This document shows positions 54,120 through 62,620 of a stretch of 64,000 nt of DNA, one piece after another. The position numbers were made by a program, and so were the translations under genes. The notes under the pieces were generated by a model that had not been told where the DNA came from, did no database searches, and saw only the letters and a program-made list of their open reading frames with translations. Within the stretch, counting starts at the first letter, position 1. Every line of letters starts with the position of its first letter. Origin of the DNA: CAYWFP01 sp964457365 (GTDB lineage Bacteria; Planctomycetota; SZUA-567); NCBI GenBank assembly GCA_964457365.1, contig CAYWFP010000001.1, positions 1-64,000 of the forward strand, given 5' to 3'.

Positions 54120-55496
54120 ATGTCCGAACAATCGACTGAACAGCCGCCCGGCCTCAGCGAGACGATGCACCGCGTTGTCGTCGCCCTGGAGGAGGGATTC
54201 GTCTTCCGCAAGCTCGGGCTGTGCTACGACTATCGCGCCTCGCCCAAGGAATTCCCGCGCAAGACGCTGCCCACGGCCAACGAAACGAAGCAGAACAAGC
54301 CCGACGCCTGCGCGCGCGGCAGCGGCATGGCCGAATGCGCCCGGAACGGCGCGCTGCTCTTCGACGGCTACCTGTTGCGCCTGGAGAGCGGGTTCGCCGG
54401 CAGCGGTGAGGAACGCGTCTTCGACCGCCTCATCGGCGGACTGATCCGCATTGCCACGACCGCGCCCAAAGGCTATCTCGCCCGCGGACTGACCCCCGAC
54501 GGTCGGGGCTACTACGGCTGGACCGACCCGGACTCGCACCTCTTCTGGGCGTTCGCGGCCTGGCGCGCGGTACACACCGCCGCCATCGCTCCCGAGAGCC
54601 AGGACAAGCTCAAGAACATCGTCGGCAAATGGATACAGCGGCTGCAGCGCGACAAGTTCGCCATCCCCGCGCTGGCGGGAAAGCCGCCCGTGGACGAGCC
54701 GCTCGACCGCGCCGATGCCGAGACCGGTGCGAAGCTGCTGGCCATGCTGGCGGTGGCGGCCGAGATCAGCGGTGACGCAAACTGGGCCGGCATTCTCGAA
54801 GAGAAGGCAAACGAAGTCGACAAGGCCCGGCTGGCAGCGCCTTTTGCCGGCGAGGAAGTCGTTTCGCCCCAGCGACTGCTGGCGGTGCAACTGGCATACC
54901 TGATCTTGGGGCGGTTGGACCCGGACGAAGACCGGCGCGCGCTTGTCCGTGAACGGGCGTTGGAAATCGGCCGCCGCGCCACGCCGCATCTGGACGCGTG
55001 GCGGAAGCTCGACCCGGCGATCCTGGAGGAGACGCCGGAGCTGGACTGGCGCGCGGCGCAGACGGGCAAGGGCGAGCCGTTCGTCTTTCCCGAATCCTGG
55101 CGGCGCATCGATCACGAGCGCGAAACCGTGGCCGCGACGATGCAGGCGGCGCTGACGATTCTGCTGGCGCGGGAGGCGGAACTGGCCGCGGAGCACGCGC
55201 CGCAGATGCGCGCGGCGCTGCAGGAGATCCCCTGGGAGAAGATCTGGCTCGCCGCGGCGATCGCGCCGGCGCTGAGCGTGCACGCGCGCGGAGTGGAATT
55301 GGAGCTCTGGGAGGCGGAACTGTTGGACTACTCGCGCTCGGACTGCATCGAAGAATCACTGGTCAGGCCCTACCTGGCCGAGGATTTCGACGAGAAACAC
55401 CCGGAGAAGGCCGGCCACAGCGAGAGCCCGGCCAAACCCGAGGAAGAGAAGCCCAAGAAACGCCGCCGCCGCCGGCGGAAGAAATCGAACCGGTAA
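54120..55496 (+). CDS. Hypothetical all-helical protein with basic C-terminal tail
   Basis: This 458-residue protein has no signal peptide. Its repeated helical hairpins and Gly/Trp turns (GYLARGLTPDGRGYYGWTDPD, SHLFWAFAAWRAV) suggest an alpha/alpha toroid or barrel, as in some glycan-processing enzymes. This is a weak structural guess. The last 45 residues are a charged tail (EEKPKKRRRRRRKKSNR) that could bind nucleic acid or acidic polymers. AGGA lies 5 bases before the ATG. It is divergent from the DUF3592 operon. I recognise no family. Confidence 0.75.
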   Translation: MSEQSTEQPPGLSETMHRVVVALEEGFVFRKLGLCYDYRASPKEFPRKTLPTANETKQNKPDACARGSGMAECARNGALLFDGYLLRLESGFAGSGEERVFDRLIGGLIRIATTAPKGYLARGLTPDGRGYYGWTDPDSHLFWAFAAWRAVHTAAIAPESQDKLKNIVGKWIQRLQRDKFAIPALAGKPPVDEPLDRADAETGAKLLAMLAVAAEISGDANWAGILEEKANEVDKARLAAPFAGEEVVSPQRLLAVQLAYLILGRLDPDEDRRALVRERALEIGRRATPHLDAWRKLDPAILEETPELDWRAAQTGKGEPFVFPESWRRIDHERETVAATMQAALTILLAREAELAAEHAPQMRAALQEIPWEKIWLAAAIAPALSVHARGVELELWEAELLDYSRSDCIEESLVRPYLAEDFDEKHPEKAGHSESPAKPEEEKPKKRRRRRRKKSNR

Positions 55497-55624
55497 CCGG
55501 TAATGGCATCCCGCCATAATGCCTTTTCCGGTTTTCATGGAAAGGGCGCAATCCCGCCACGGCCGCAAATTCGTATTGCATTGTGAAGGTTTTTTCGATA
55601 CGGTCGATAGTAATGATGGGGATC

Positions 55625-55649
55625 CCTTCGGAACTATATGTTCCGAAGG
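55625..55649. promoter_or_regulatory. Perfect inverted repeat before the SH3-protein gene
   Basis: CCTTCGGAAC and GTTCCGAAGG flank TATAT. The 10-base arms match exactly. It lies about 100 bases before the SH3-protein start in a 250-base gap. With an AT centre and no T tail it looks more like a regulator-binding site than a terminator. Confidence 0.5.
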
Positions 55650-55746
55650 AAGTTGCGTACATCGCGTCGGTGACCGCGCAAACCATGCGACGCCTGTACC
55701 GTACGCGGGAAACACTACGGCGCGGGAATCCGACAGGAGGCCGACC

Positions 55747-57120
55747 ATGTTCAGATCCATGCTTGCCGGTTGTTTCGTCTTCGTGCTGGCAGGTGTGATT
55801 TACGCGTTGCCCGCGCAGGCGGAGGAGATGGAGCTGCCGCTGCCGCCGCCGCCTTCGCCGATGGACGAGGAAGAGGCGGCGCCTCCGCCGGTGGCCCCGG
55901 ACGCGCCCGCGGAGGGGACGACCGAGGAAGAGGACGAGGATGCCTTGCCGCCGCCGCCGGGACCGGGCGAGGAGACGATCGACCTGGGCGTGGGCGAGAG
56001 CACGGGCGCGCCGGGCAAGATCGTCGGCGGGCGCGTCAACGTCCGCGCCGGCGCGAGCACCAAGTACGAGATCATCGTCACCGTCGACGCCGACACGCCC
56101 GTCGTCGTCTACGAACGCGTCGGCGACTGGATCAAGATCGGCTATCCCCCCGACCAGCACTGCTACGTGCACACCCGCTATCTCGAGGGCGAGCCCAATC
56201 CCGACATTCCCGCCGCCGGCGAGGAGCATGCCGTCAAGGCGGACAAGGTCAATCTGCGCGCGCGCAGTTGGATCGGCAGCACCGTCGTCGGGCAGGTCGG
56301 CGTGGGCGATACGGTCACGGTGACGGGATTGCGCGGCCAGTGGGCGCGGATCAAGCCGCCGCACAGCGCGCGCGCCTGGGTCTATTACAAGTACGTCCAG
56401 CACGAAGGCACCATCGCCAAGAGCGAGGCCGAGGAAACGGAAGAAGAGGGCGCCGGCGGTACCGAGGGTTCAACCGCGCGTCCGGACGGTCCGCCGCAGG
56501 CCGAGCACGTGAACGACGAGGCCTGGCAGAAATACTACGACGAGCAGAAGCAACGCGCCGAACTCGAACTGCGTCGTCGCCGCGCCTATCTCAAACAGGC
56601 ACGATCCTCGGTGGTGGAGTTGCGCGCGGAGCTCGCTCGCATCGACGAGGAAACGGCCGCGGCCAAGGCCGCTATCGGCGAGCAGTATCAAGAGCGTCGC
56701 GAGGAAATCGGCGAGACCGTGCCGCCCGACGGCGACGCGCAGCCGGCGCAGCCGGAGTTTACGCCGCCTCCCGAAGGCGAGCGCCCGGGCGATTTGTCCA
56801 CCGGCGGTTACAGCGGCTGGGTGGAGCATACCGGTTTTCTCGGCAGCCGCCCGGCGGCGTACCGCCTGGTCAAGGGCGGCGAGGTGCTCTTCCTGCTGCG
56901 CTCGGCGAAGTACGACCTGTCGCGCTACAAGGCCAAGCGCGTCGTCGTCAGGGGCCGGATCGAATCGGCGCCGGGCTGGGAGGCGAATGTGCTGGTGGTC
57001 GACGAGCTGCGTCTCGTCGGCGCCGCGACCGGGTACGTCAGCGGCCAGCCCAGGACGATGCCCGCGCCCGAGCCGCCGCTTGGCTCCGGCGGCGACGTCT
57101 CGATCGATCTGCGCGAGTAG
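55747..57120 (+). CDS. Secreted protein with two bacterial SH3 domains
   Basis: This 457-residue protein has a signal peptide (LAGCFVFVLAGVIYALPAQA), an acidic Pro-rich spacer, and two SH3_3-type domains: about 95-140, GGRVNVRAGASTKYEIIVTV, and about 158-215, DKVNLRARSWIGSTVVGQVG. A coiled coil follows (about 255-320, DEQKQRAELELRRRRAYLKQ). The C-terminal beta domain (about 355-440) contains YRLVKGGEVLFLLRSAKYDL, KRVVVRGRIESAPGWE and similar strands. SH3 domains of this type bind peptidoglycan peptides. AGGAGG lies 7 bases before the ATG. It probably acts in the periplasm. Confidence 0.86.
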   Translation: MFRSMLAGCFVFVLAGVIYALPAQAEEMELPLPPPPSPMDEEEAAPPPVAPDAPAEGTTEEEDEDALPPPPGPGEETIDLGVGESTGAPGKIVGGRVNVRAGASTKYEIIVTVDADTPVVVYERVGDWIKIGYPPDQHCYVHTRYLEGEPNPDIPAAGEEHAVKADKVNLRARSWIGSTVVGQVGVGDTVTVTGLRGQWARIKPPHSARAWVYYKYVQHEGTIAKSEAEETEEEGAGGTEGSTARPDGPPQAEHVNDEAWQKYYDEQKQRAELELRRRRAYLKQARSSVVELRAELARIDEETAAAKAAIGEQYQERREEIGETVPPDGDAQPAQPEFTPPPEGERPGDLSTGGYSGWVEHTGFLGSRPAAYRLVKGGEVLFLLRSAKYDLSRYKAKRVVVRGRIESAPGWEANVLVVDELRLVGAATGYVSGQPRTMPAPEPPLGSGGDVSIDLRE

Positions 57121-57152
57121 TCTCCGGCGGCGGGCGAGACGGAACGCGTTGC

Positions 57153-57180
57153 GGGGGGAGGCGACTCCCTCCGTTTTTTT
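57153..57180 (+). terminator. Intrinsic terminator after the SH3-protein gene
   Basis: GGGAG-GCGA-CTCCC forms a GNRA-capped stem, extended by two further pairs and one wobble, followed by CCG and seven T residues. It lies about 35 bases after the stop. Confidence 0.7.
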
Positions 57181-57211
57181 CACCGGTCCGACCGGACGGA
57201 AAGAAAGCCAG

Positions 57212-57367
57212 ATGAATCCCATCCGCAGACTCTGGCAGCGGTTGAAATACGCGCTCACCGGCCGCTATCTCTGCGATACCTGCAAGTACGACTATGGCGA
57301 TGCGTGCCTGCGGCCCGAACGCCCCAACGCCATCGTCTGCCCGGATTACAGCAAGCGGGGGACGTAG
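57212..57367 (+). CDS. Small four-cysteine protein
   Basis: This 51-residue protein has basic residues at the N-terminus and four cysteines in the pattern C-x2-C-x8-C-x10-C (YLCDTCKYDYGDACLRP through IVCPDY), a probable zinc- or metal-binding knuckle. The ATG follows a GGAAAG stretch, and the stop (TAG) is directly followed by the ATG of the HEAT-repeat gene, so the two are coupled. Composition and coding fit the local frame bias. I recognise no family. Confidence 0.65.
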   Translation: MNPIRRLWQRLKYALTGRYLCDTCKYDYGDACLRPERPNAIVCPDYSKRGT

Positions 57368-58546
57368 ATGCGCACCGCGGGTATCCTGCTGCTCATCCTG
57401 CTCCTGGCCGCGACCGGCGGCGCCGGTCTGCTGGTCTATCGTCAGCACAAGGAATTGACCCGGCTGCAGACGAGCGCGAAGGTGCTGGAGATGCGGCTGC
57501 AGGCGGTGCGCGAAAGCGTCGAGAAGTCCGGCCGCGTTCAGGACGAGGCGCTGGAGACGATTGCCGCGAACCTCGCGGAGGTGGTCGAGGCCACCCGCCG
57601 GCCGGCGGTGGAGGAGCGCCAGGGCGAACCGTTGGAGGCGGCGCTGGTGCTGACGCGGGCAACGAGCAGCACGTTGCGCTCGCACGGCGCGCTGGCGCTC
57701 AGGGAGTTCGGCGAGTTGCGCGCGGAGAAGCGCCTGCTGGAGATGGCCGCGGACGACCCCGACGCCGGGGTGCGCCGCAATGCCTTTCAGTCGCTGGCGC
57801 ACCTGGGCAGCACCCGCGCCAAGAGCATTCTCTTCAAACTGCTGCGCGACACCAATCGCCAGAACCAGCTCACCGCCGCGGCGAGCATGCGCAATCTAGT
57901 CACCGCCGCGGACGTGCCCGAATTGAGCGAAATCTTCGGCGAGCTGGTCGAGAGCCCGGTCGCCTCGAGCCTGGAGCATTATTTCCTGCAGATCTTCCAG
58001 CAACTCGGCGACGCCCGCGCCTGCGCGCCGTTGATGACGCTGCTGGAGAAGAAGAAGCATGCGCACGAGCGCCAGCGCATCGCCGAGGTGTTGCTGGCCT
58101 GCGCCACGCCGCACGAAGCGCCGATCCTGGCGACGATGCTCAAGACCCTCGGGCCATGCCCGCAGAATGTCAATCCGCGCCCGTGGCAGCAGGCGCTGCA
58201 GAAGCTCGCCCTCTTCGCCGATCCGCGCGTCAGCGACGCGGTGCGCGCGCAGGCGCAAAACGCGGAGCACCCGGCGGTGCGGAAGGAAGCGGCCAAAACG
58301 CTGCTGGCATTGCAGGACCCGACCGCTGCCGCAGTGCTGCTGGCGCTGCGAAAAGTGGATTACCTGCGCGAGATTCTGGATCCGGGCCTTGCCGAAGGCT
58401 ACCCGGGAATCGAGAAGACCGATAAGGGGTATGCGCTGGTCGATGAAGACAAGATGACCTCGCTGCTGGAGGAAAGAGAAAAACGCCTGCAGGAGCACCT
58501 GGAGGAGCTGCAACAGCAGAAAGAAAACGTCGAAACGCTGTTTTGA
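57368..58546 (+). CDS. Membrane-anchored HEAT-repeat protein
   Basis: This 392-residue protein has an N-terminal membrane anchor (GILLLILLLAATGGAGLLVY), a coiled coil (about 25-75) and a HEAT/Armadillo-like helical solenoid (about 100-330). Repeats include DDPDAGVRRNAFQSLAHLGS and NAEHPAVRKEAAKTLLALQD. A C-terminal coiled coil ends the protein (LEEREKRLQEHLEELQQQK). GGGGGA lies 6 bases upstream, inside the preceding small gene. It is likely a periplasmic or cytoplasmic-face scaffold. No enzyme motif is seen. Confidence 0.82.
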   Translation: MRTAGILLLILLLAATGGAGLLVYRQHKELTRLQTSAKVLEMRLQAVRESVEKSGRVQDEALETIAANLAEVVEATRRPAVEERQGEPLEAALVLTRATSSTLRSHGALALREFGELRAEKRLLEMAADDPDAGVRRNAFQSLAHLGSTRAKSILFKLLRDTNRQNQLTAAASMRNLVTAADVPELSEIFGELVESPVASSLEHYFLQIFQQLGDARACAPLMTLLEKKKHAHERQRIAEVLLACATPHEAPILATMLKTLGPCPQNVNPRPWQQALQKLALFADPRVSDAVRAQAQNAEHPAVRKEAAKTLLALQDPTAAAVLLALRKVDYLREILDPGLAEGYPGIEKTDKGYALVDEDKMTSLLEEREKRLQEHLEELQQQKENVETLF

Positions 58547-58688
58547 ATACATAACCATCTTTAAATCAACGAGTTGTGAAATCAACGCCGGCCGGAAGCC
58601 TTCCGGAAAGGCGAAGGATCGGACGCGCGGGACGATAGTAATAGAGAATGATGCTATGCGGCGAGATGTTTTCGCCGGGGGAGAAATC
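58547..58688 (+). promoter_or_regulatory. Leader region of the ECF sigma gene
   Basis: The gap holds an AT-rich start (ACATAACCATCTTTAAATC), a GC hairpin CCGGAA-GCC-TTCCGG at about 58590-58605, and then CGATAGTAAT, which also occurs upstream of the SH3-protein gene at about 55602. A promoter is expected here, but I cannot place hexamers confidently. Confidence 0.3.
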
Positions 58689-59324
58689 GTGGTTTTCGTG
58701 CGCAGACAATCTCGTAGCGCGCTTCCCGACCGGGAGGAGCAGGCCGCGCTCGTCGGACGCATCGCCGACGGCGACGAGGACGCGCTGGAGATCTTCTACA
58801 ATACCTACTTCCCCCGTCTCTACCGATACGTCTATTACCGCGTCGGGCGCGACCACCACCATACCGAGGAGGTGGTGCACGACACGTTCATGGAGGCGGT
58901 GACCAAGGCCGACCGGTTCGATCCCGAACGCGGCAGCATCGAGAGCTGGATCATCACCCTCTCCCGGAACCGCATCCGCAGTTCCAACGCCACGGTGGGC
59001 CGGGCCAAGGAGTACGAGCAGTCGTGGAGCATGCTCGATGGCGAACTCGAGACGCTCTTCGCGGATTTGGACGAGAACAACCTGCCCGAGGCCGCGCTCG
59101 AGAGCGAGGAGCTCAAGTCTCTCGTCGGCGCGACCATGGGTTCGATTCCGGAGAACTATTCGCGGCTGTTGGAGCTCAAGTACAACAAGAACCTGTCGGT
59201 GCGCGACATCGCCGGCATGTTGCAGAAGACGGAAAAATCCGTGGAGAGCCAGCTTACGCGCGCGCGGCTGGCGTTTCGCGAAGCGTTCAAAATGATCGCG
59301 GTGGATATGCCCGGGGTGGGGTAA
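58689..59324 (+). CDS. ECF-type RNA polymerase sigma factor
   Basis: This 211-residue protein has sigma region 2 (about 25-95: ALEIFYNTYFPRLYRYVYYRVG, then DTFMEAVTKADRFDPERGSIESWIITLSRNRI) and region 4 (about 140-195: LELKYNKNLSVRDIAGMLQKTEKSVESQLTRARLAFREAF in family layout, shown in short form as NLSVRDIAGMLQKTEKSVES). It directs polymerase to its own promoter class. The GTG at 58689 has GGGGGAG 6 bases upstream; an ATG at 58656 has none. The downstream gene encodes a likely membrane-bound regulator, as is normal for ECF loci. Confidence 0.92.
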   Translation: MVFVRRQSRSALPDREEQAALVGRIADGDEDALEIFYNTYFPRLYRYVYYRVGRDHHHTEEVVHDTFMEAVTKADRFDPERGSIESWIITLSRNRIRSSNATVGRAKEYEQSWSMLDGELETLFADLDENNLPEAALESEELKSLVGATMGSIPENYSRLLELKYNKNLSVRDIAGMLQKTEKSVESQLTRARLAFREAFKMIAVDMPGVG

Positions 59325-59362
59325 CCCCGGATTCGCGTTGCAGGGGGAGTTTTCGCGGGGGA

Positions 59363-59379
59363 TCGGGCGGAGCGCCCGA
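59363..59379 (+). other. Hairpin between the sigma gene and the membrane-regulator gene
   Basis: TCGGGC-GGAGC-GCCCGA is a compact 6-base stem with no T run. It may tune the ratio of sigma factor to regulator or be an RNase site. Confidence 0.35.
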
Positions 59380-59457
59380 CATGTAACAAGCGGCGGACGC
59401 TGCGGGAAGACGGGCGTCGCCGGAGCCGCGAAGCGCAGGGAAACGAGGGAACGAAAC

Positions 59458-60324
59458 ATGACGGATACGGGCAAGGACGGCAACTCCGATCGCTTCTTCA
59501 CCACGCTGCTGCAACGGGCGTACGAGGAGCCGGTCGTCCGCGCGGACTTTCGCGACGATCTGCTGCGGCAGCTCAAGACCAGGCAACAGACGCTTGCGGC
59601 CGCCCGCCGGCAGGTACGCCGGCGCAAGGTCGTCGCCCTCTACGGCCTTGTTACCGCCGCGGCGGCCTCCGTCGCCTTCTTCTTCGCCCTGCCCGCCGTC
59701 ATGCATCATCAGAATACCGATGCCAACGGGAACCCCGGCACGGAGGTCGCGCCGGGGAACCTCGACGGCGTCCGGGTGCTCGCGTGCGATCCGATCGAGG
59801 TCCGCGGCCGCGACGAGACGCGGTGGCGCCGCTACGGCCAGGGCGACACCTTCCAGTTCACCGAGGGCATGCAGGCGCGCATGATTGACGGCCCGGAGCA
59901 GTTCGTCGGCCTGAACCTGCTCGACGAGGGCGCCAAGGTGGTGCTGGGCAACCAGGGTTGTATCCGCCTTTCGGAGGGGCGGCTGGTGGTCGATGCGGGC
60001 AAGGCCGCCGTCTACACCACCCAGGCGAAGAAACCGCTGGGCCTCTGCGTGGGCGACCACGACGTGGCGCTCCAGCCGGGGTGCAAGATGTGGGTCGAAG
60101 TGCCCAACCACGCGAAGTTCGCGCTCAACGGCGCGCCGGCGCCGCACCTGGTGCTCTTCGAGGGCGACGCCTATTCGGCCAGGACCAAGTTCGCCGCCGA
60201 ACACGTCTACCAGCTCTACGACACCCCGACCGGGAAATTTCCCAACCGCCAGCTCGGAAAATACGAACTCGAGAACAAGGACCGGATGTTCTTCCCCGCA
60301 GGCATCGAGGTCGAACCCAGGTAA
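59458..60324 (+). CDS. Probable anti-sigma / FecR-like membrane protein
   Basis: This 288-residue protein has a cytoplasmic N-terminal helical part (about 1-55: FFTTLLQRAYEEPVVRADFRDDLLRQL), one membrane helix (about 60-80: VVALYGLVTAAAASVAFFFAL), and a periplasmic beta-rich domain with FecR-like strands (YGQGDTFQFTEGMQARMIDG, GCIRLSEGRLVVDAGKAAVY). Placement directly after an ECF sigma gene supports an anti-sigma or signal-receiving role. I do not see a clear ZAS zinc motif (H-x3-C-x2-C). GAGG lies about 9 bases before the ATG. Confidence 0.7.
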   Translation: MTDTGKDGNSDRFFTTLLQRAYEEPVVRADFRDDLLRQLKTRQQTLAAARRQVRRRKVVALYGLVTAAAASVAFFFALPAVMHHQNTDANGNPGTEVAPGNLDGVRVLACDPIEVRGRDETRWRRYGQGDTFQFTEGMQARMIDGPEQFVGLNLLDEGAKVVLGNQGCIRLSEGRLVVDAGKAAVYTTQAKKPLGLCVGDHDVALQPGCKMWVEVPNHAKFALNGAPAPHLVLFEGDAYSARTKFAAEHVYQLYDTPTGKFPNRQLGKYELENKDRMFFPAGIEVEPR

Positions 60325-60372
60325 AAGCTCTGCCGGTTTTCTCGGAAACCGCCGATAACTCCCCTGAAACGG

Positions 60373-60402
60373 CCCTCGTCGTGTGTGCGGCGAGGGTTTT
60401 TT
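60373..60402 (+). terminator. Intrinsic terminator of the ECF sigma operon
   Basis: CCCTCGTCG and CGGCGAGGG arms (one G-T pair) with a TGTGTG loop are followed by TTTTTT. It lies about 50 bases after the regulator stop. Confidence 0.85.
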
Positions 60403-60518
60403 CGTCATGCGATTTCGCGCGGATTGGGCTTGTCGAGCCGAAAGAAACGGAGTAAAAGAAGCGATGGCGCGACGGAACCGCGTCCGGACCCGCGGGTTCG
60501 ATTCTTGGAGGAACGTTG

Positions 60519-60932
60519 ATGCGCAAGTTGCTGGCGGTGCTGGTGGCCCTGAGCCTGACGGGCATGGGGATACGGGCGGCGGAGGGCGGCGCCGAGGCGA
60601 TCAAGCAGCAGATGAACGAAATGAAAACGAAGGCGAGGGACCTGAACAAGCGGATCGCTACGATCAAGCGGAAATTCGCGAAGGACGAGGAAGTCCTCCA
60701 GGTCAAGCAGGCGATGGACGAGGCGCGCAAGGCGTACGAGGAGAAGCTGCGCGAGAAAGTCGCGAGCGATCCGGAAGGGCAGGCGCTGTTGCAGGAGGAG
60801 GAGACGCTCAAGCAGCAGCAGGCCGAGTTGACGAAGCAACTCAAGGAACTCAAGAAGCAGGACAAGCCGGCGAAGAAGCCGAAGAAGGGCGAGGGGGAGG
60901 ACGCGCCGGAGGGCGAAGACGCCGAAGGCTGA
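60519..60932 (+). CDS. Secreted coiled-coil protein
   Basis: This 137-residue protein has a signal peptide (RKLLAVLVALSLTGMGIRAAEG). The mature part is nearly all helical and Lys/Glu/Gln-rich (KQQMNEMKTKARDLNKRI, EEETLKQQQAELTKQLKELK), with an acidic tail. It will form a periplasmic coiled coil, comparable in layout to Lpp- or OmpH-like spacers but without recognisable homology. The ATG at 60519 is chosen over a TTG at 60516 because GGAGG is 7 bases away. Confidence 0.78.
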   Translation: MRKLLAVLVALSLTGMGIRAAEGGAEAIKQQMNEMKTKARDLNKRIATIKRKFAKDEEVLQVKQAMDEARKAYEEKLREKVASDPEGQALLQEEETLKQQQAELTKQLKELKKQDKPAKKPKKGEGEDAPEGEDAEG

Positions 60933-60947
60933 CCGAACGGGGGAGCG

Positions 60948-61085
60948 ATGAACGAGGCGCTGCAGCGCACGCTGGGCCTGGGCGGCGCGATCATGATGGG
61001 CCTGGGGGCTATCGTCGGCACCGGGGTCTTCGTCAGTATCGCCATCGCCACGGGCGTCTTCCCGCCGCCGGAAGCGGGCGCCTGA
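60948..61085 (+). pseudogene. N-terminal remnant of an APC-family amino-acid permease
   Basis: Forty-five codons begin with a good ribosome site (GGGGGAG) and read LGLGGAIMMGLGAIVGTGVFVSIAIATG, quoted in parts as LGLGGAIMMGLGAIVGTG and VFVSIAIATG. This is transmembrane helix 1 of the APC superfamily with its G-x-G-x-F substrate loop. After that the frame reads FPPPEAGA and stops, with no further permease helices before the next gene. The rest of the gene has been deleted. It begins 15 bases after the coiled-coil gene. Confidence 0.7.
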
Positions 61086-61202
61086 CGCTACGGCCGCAAC
61101 GGAAAACGCCTCCGGCATGCAAGAAGGACTGGATTCGAAAGCGCCCGGCCGGTATTCTAACCCTTTCGCTGTGCCATTCGTCGATTCCGCGAGAGGTTCG
61201 CC

Positions 61203-61733
61203 ATGGCCACGAACGCGCCGCCGGCGCGCGCGATCTTCTTCACCGGCGTCCTGGCCGCGGACGAACGATGCCTGGACGCGGCCCGGGAGAGAGCGACGGC
61301 GCTCTGGGGCGGGATCCGTCTGGCGAGCGAGACGCTGCCGTTTACTTCTACCGATTACTACCGGGAAGAAACGGGCGAAGCGATCCGGCGCGCGTTTTTT
61401 GCTTTCGACGGCTGGTTCGATCCGGCCGAGCTGGCCGCGCGCAAGCTGCGGGCAAACGCCGCCGAGGCGGAGCTGGCCGCGGAGCTGAAGACGCCGTATC
61501 CCCGGCCGGTGAATCTCGACCCGGGGTACGTGACCGGCGCCAAGGTGGTGCTGGCAAGTTGCAAGAACTTCGCGCACCGGGTGTACCTGCGCGAGGGCGT
61601 CTACGCCGAGGTGACGCTGCAATATCGTCGCGGCGGCCGTTTCGAGGCGCTGCCGTGGACGTTCCCGGACTTCGCCTCCGGCGAATACGATCCGTTCTTC
61701 CTGAATCTGCGCCGGCAATTCGAGAAGGAGTGA
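61203..61733 (+). CDS. DUF4416-family protein
   Basis: This 176-residue protein contains the DUF4416 signature NLDPGYVTGAKVVLASCKNF-AHRVYLREGVYAEVTLQY with LPWTFPDFASGEYDPFF, typical of delta-proteobacteria and PVC bacteria. The family function is unknown. The conserved N-L-D-P-G-Y and His/Arg pattern suggest an enzyme or nucleotide-binding fold. ATG has GAGAGG 6 bases upstream. It is followed 1 base after its stop by the YycJ-like gene, so the two are coupled. Confidence 0.88.
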   Translation: MATNAPPARAIFFTGVLAADERCLDAARERATALWGGIRLASETLPFTSTDYYREETGEAIRRAFFAFDGWFDPAELAARKLRANAAEAELAAELKTPYPRPVNLDPGYVTGAKVVLASCKNFAHRVYLREGVYAEVTLQYRRGGRFEALPWTFPDFASGEYDPFFLNLRRQFEKE

Positions 61734-61734
61734 C

Positions 61735-62544
61735 GTGCCCGAGATACGCCTCTGCACCCTGGTCAGCGGGTCCTCCGGCAATGCCGTCTACGCCGAGTGC
61801 GCCGACGGGGCGATCCTCGTCGACGCGGGCGTCAGCGGCCGCGCCATCGAGCGGGCGATGCAGACGGTGGGCGGGCATATCGACCGCGTCGACGGGCTCG
61901 TCCTCACGCACGACCATCACGACCACGCGCGCGGAGCGGGGGTGCTCTCGCGTCGGCACGGGCTGCCGCTCTTCATGACCGAGGGCACGCACCGCCGCTG
62001 CGCGCACGATCTGCACCGTGTGGTCGGACCGCGCCGTTTCCGCCCCGGCGATATCCTCTGCGTCGGCGGTTTCCACATTCACACCCTGGCCACGCCGCAC
62101 GACGCGCAGGAGCCGGTGGCGCTGGTGCTCGAACGCAACGGCCTGCGCGTGGGCGTGCTGACCGATCTGGGTACGTGCTGGCCGGGGCTGGCGGACCTGC
62201 TGCCGACGCTCGACGCGGTGGTGCTCGAGAGCAACTACGACCCGCAGATGCTGGCGACGGGGCCGTACCCGAAGAAGCTCAAGGCGCGCATCGCCTCCGC
62301 CCGGGGGCATATCAGCAACGAGGAGGCCGCCGCGCTGGTGCGCGACTTTGCCGATACGCGGCTGCAGGCGGTGATGCTGGCGCATCTGAGCGAAACCAAC
62401 AACCGTCCCGAGATCGCGCTGGGGTGCATGCAACTGCACGCGCGTGAGTTGATCGCGCGCCAGGAGTTGCGCATTCTCGTGGCGCCGCGCCACGTGCCGT
62501 CGCCGGTGCTCCGGATTCGTGCCCGGGAAGGCGCGTCCGGGTAG
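61735..62544 (+). CDS. YycJ/WalJ-like metallo-beta-lactamase-fold hydrolase
   Basis: This 269-residue protein has the MBL metal site THDHHDHARG (about 59-68), the first strands RLCTLVSGSSGNAVYAECADG as in YycJ, and later LATPHDAQEPVALV, DAVVLESNYDP and HLSETNNRPEIA. YycJ-type proteins are DNA exonucleases or hydrolases linked to cell-wall signalling in Firmicutes. Here no WalKR genes adjoin it. The start is GTG with AAGGAG 4 bases upstream. Confidence 0.88.
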   Translation: MPEIRLCTLVSGSSGNAVYAECADGAILVDAGVSGRAIERAMQTVGGHIDRVDGLVLTHDHHDHARGAGVLSRRHGLPLFMTEGTHRRCAHDLHRVVGPRRFRPGDILCVGGFHIHTLATPHDAQEPVALVLERNGLRVGVLTDLGTCWPGLADLLPTLDAVVLESNYDPQMLATGPYPKKLKARIASARGHISNEEAAALVRDFADTRLQAVMLAHLSETNNRPEIALGCMQLHARELIARQELRILVAPRHVPSPVLRIRAREGASG

Positions 62545-62620
62545 GCGCTCCCCTCTTTCATTCAGCCGCGCATTCTGCACAATAGGCGTCATGACAGCCC
62601 TGCAGAAGGAGACCCGTCCC

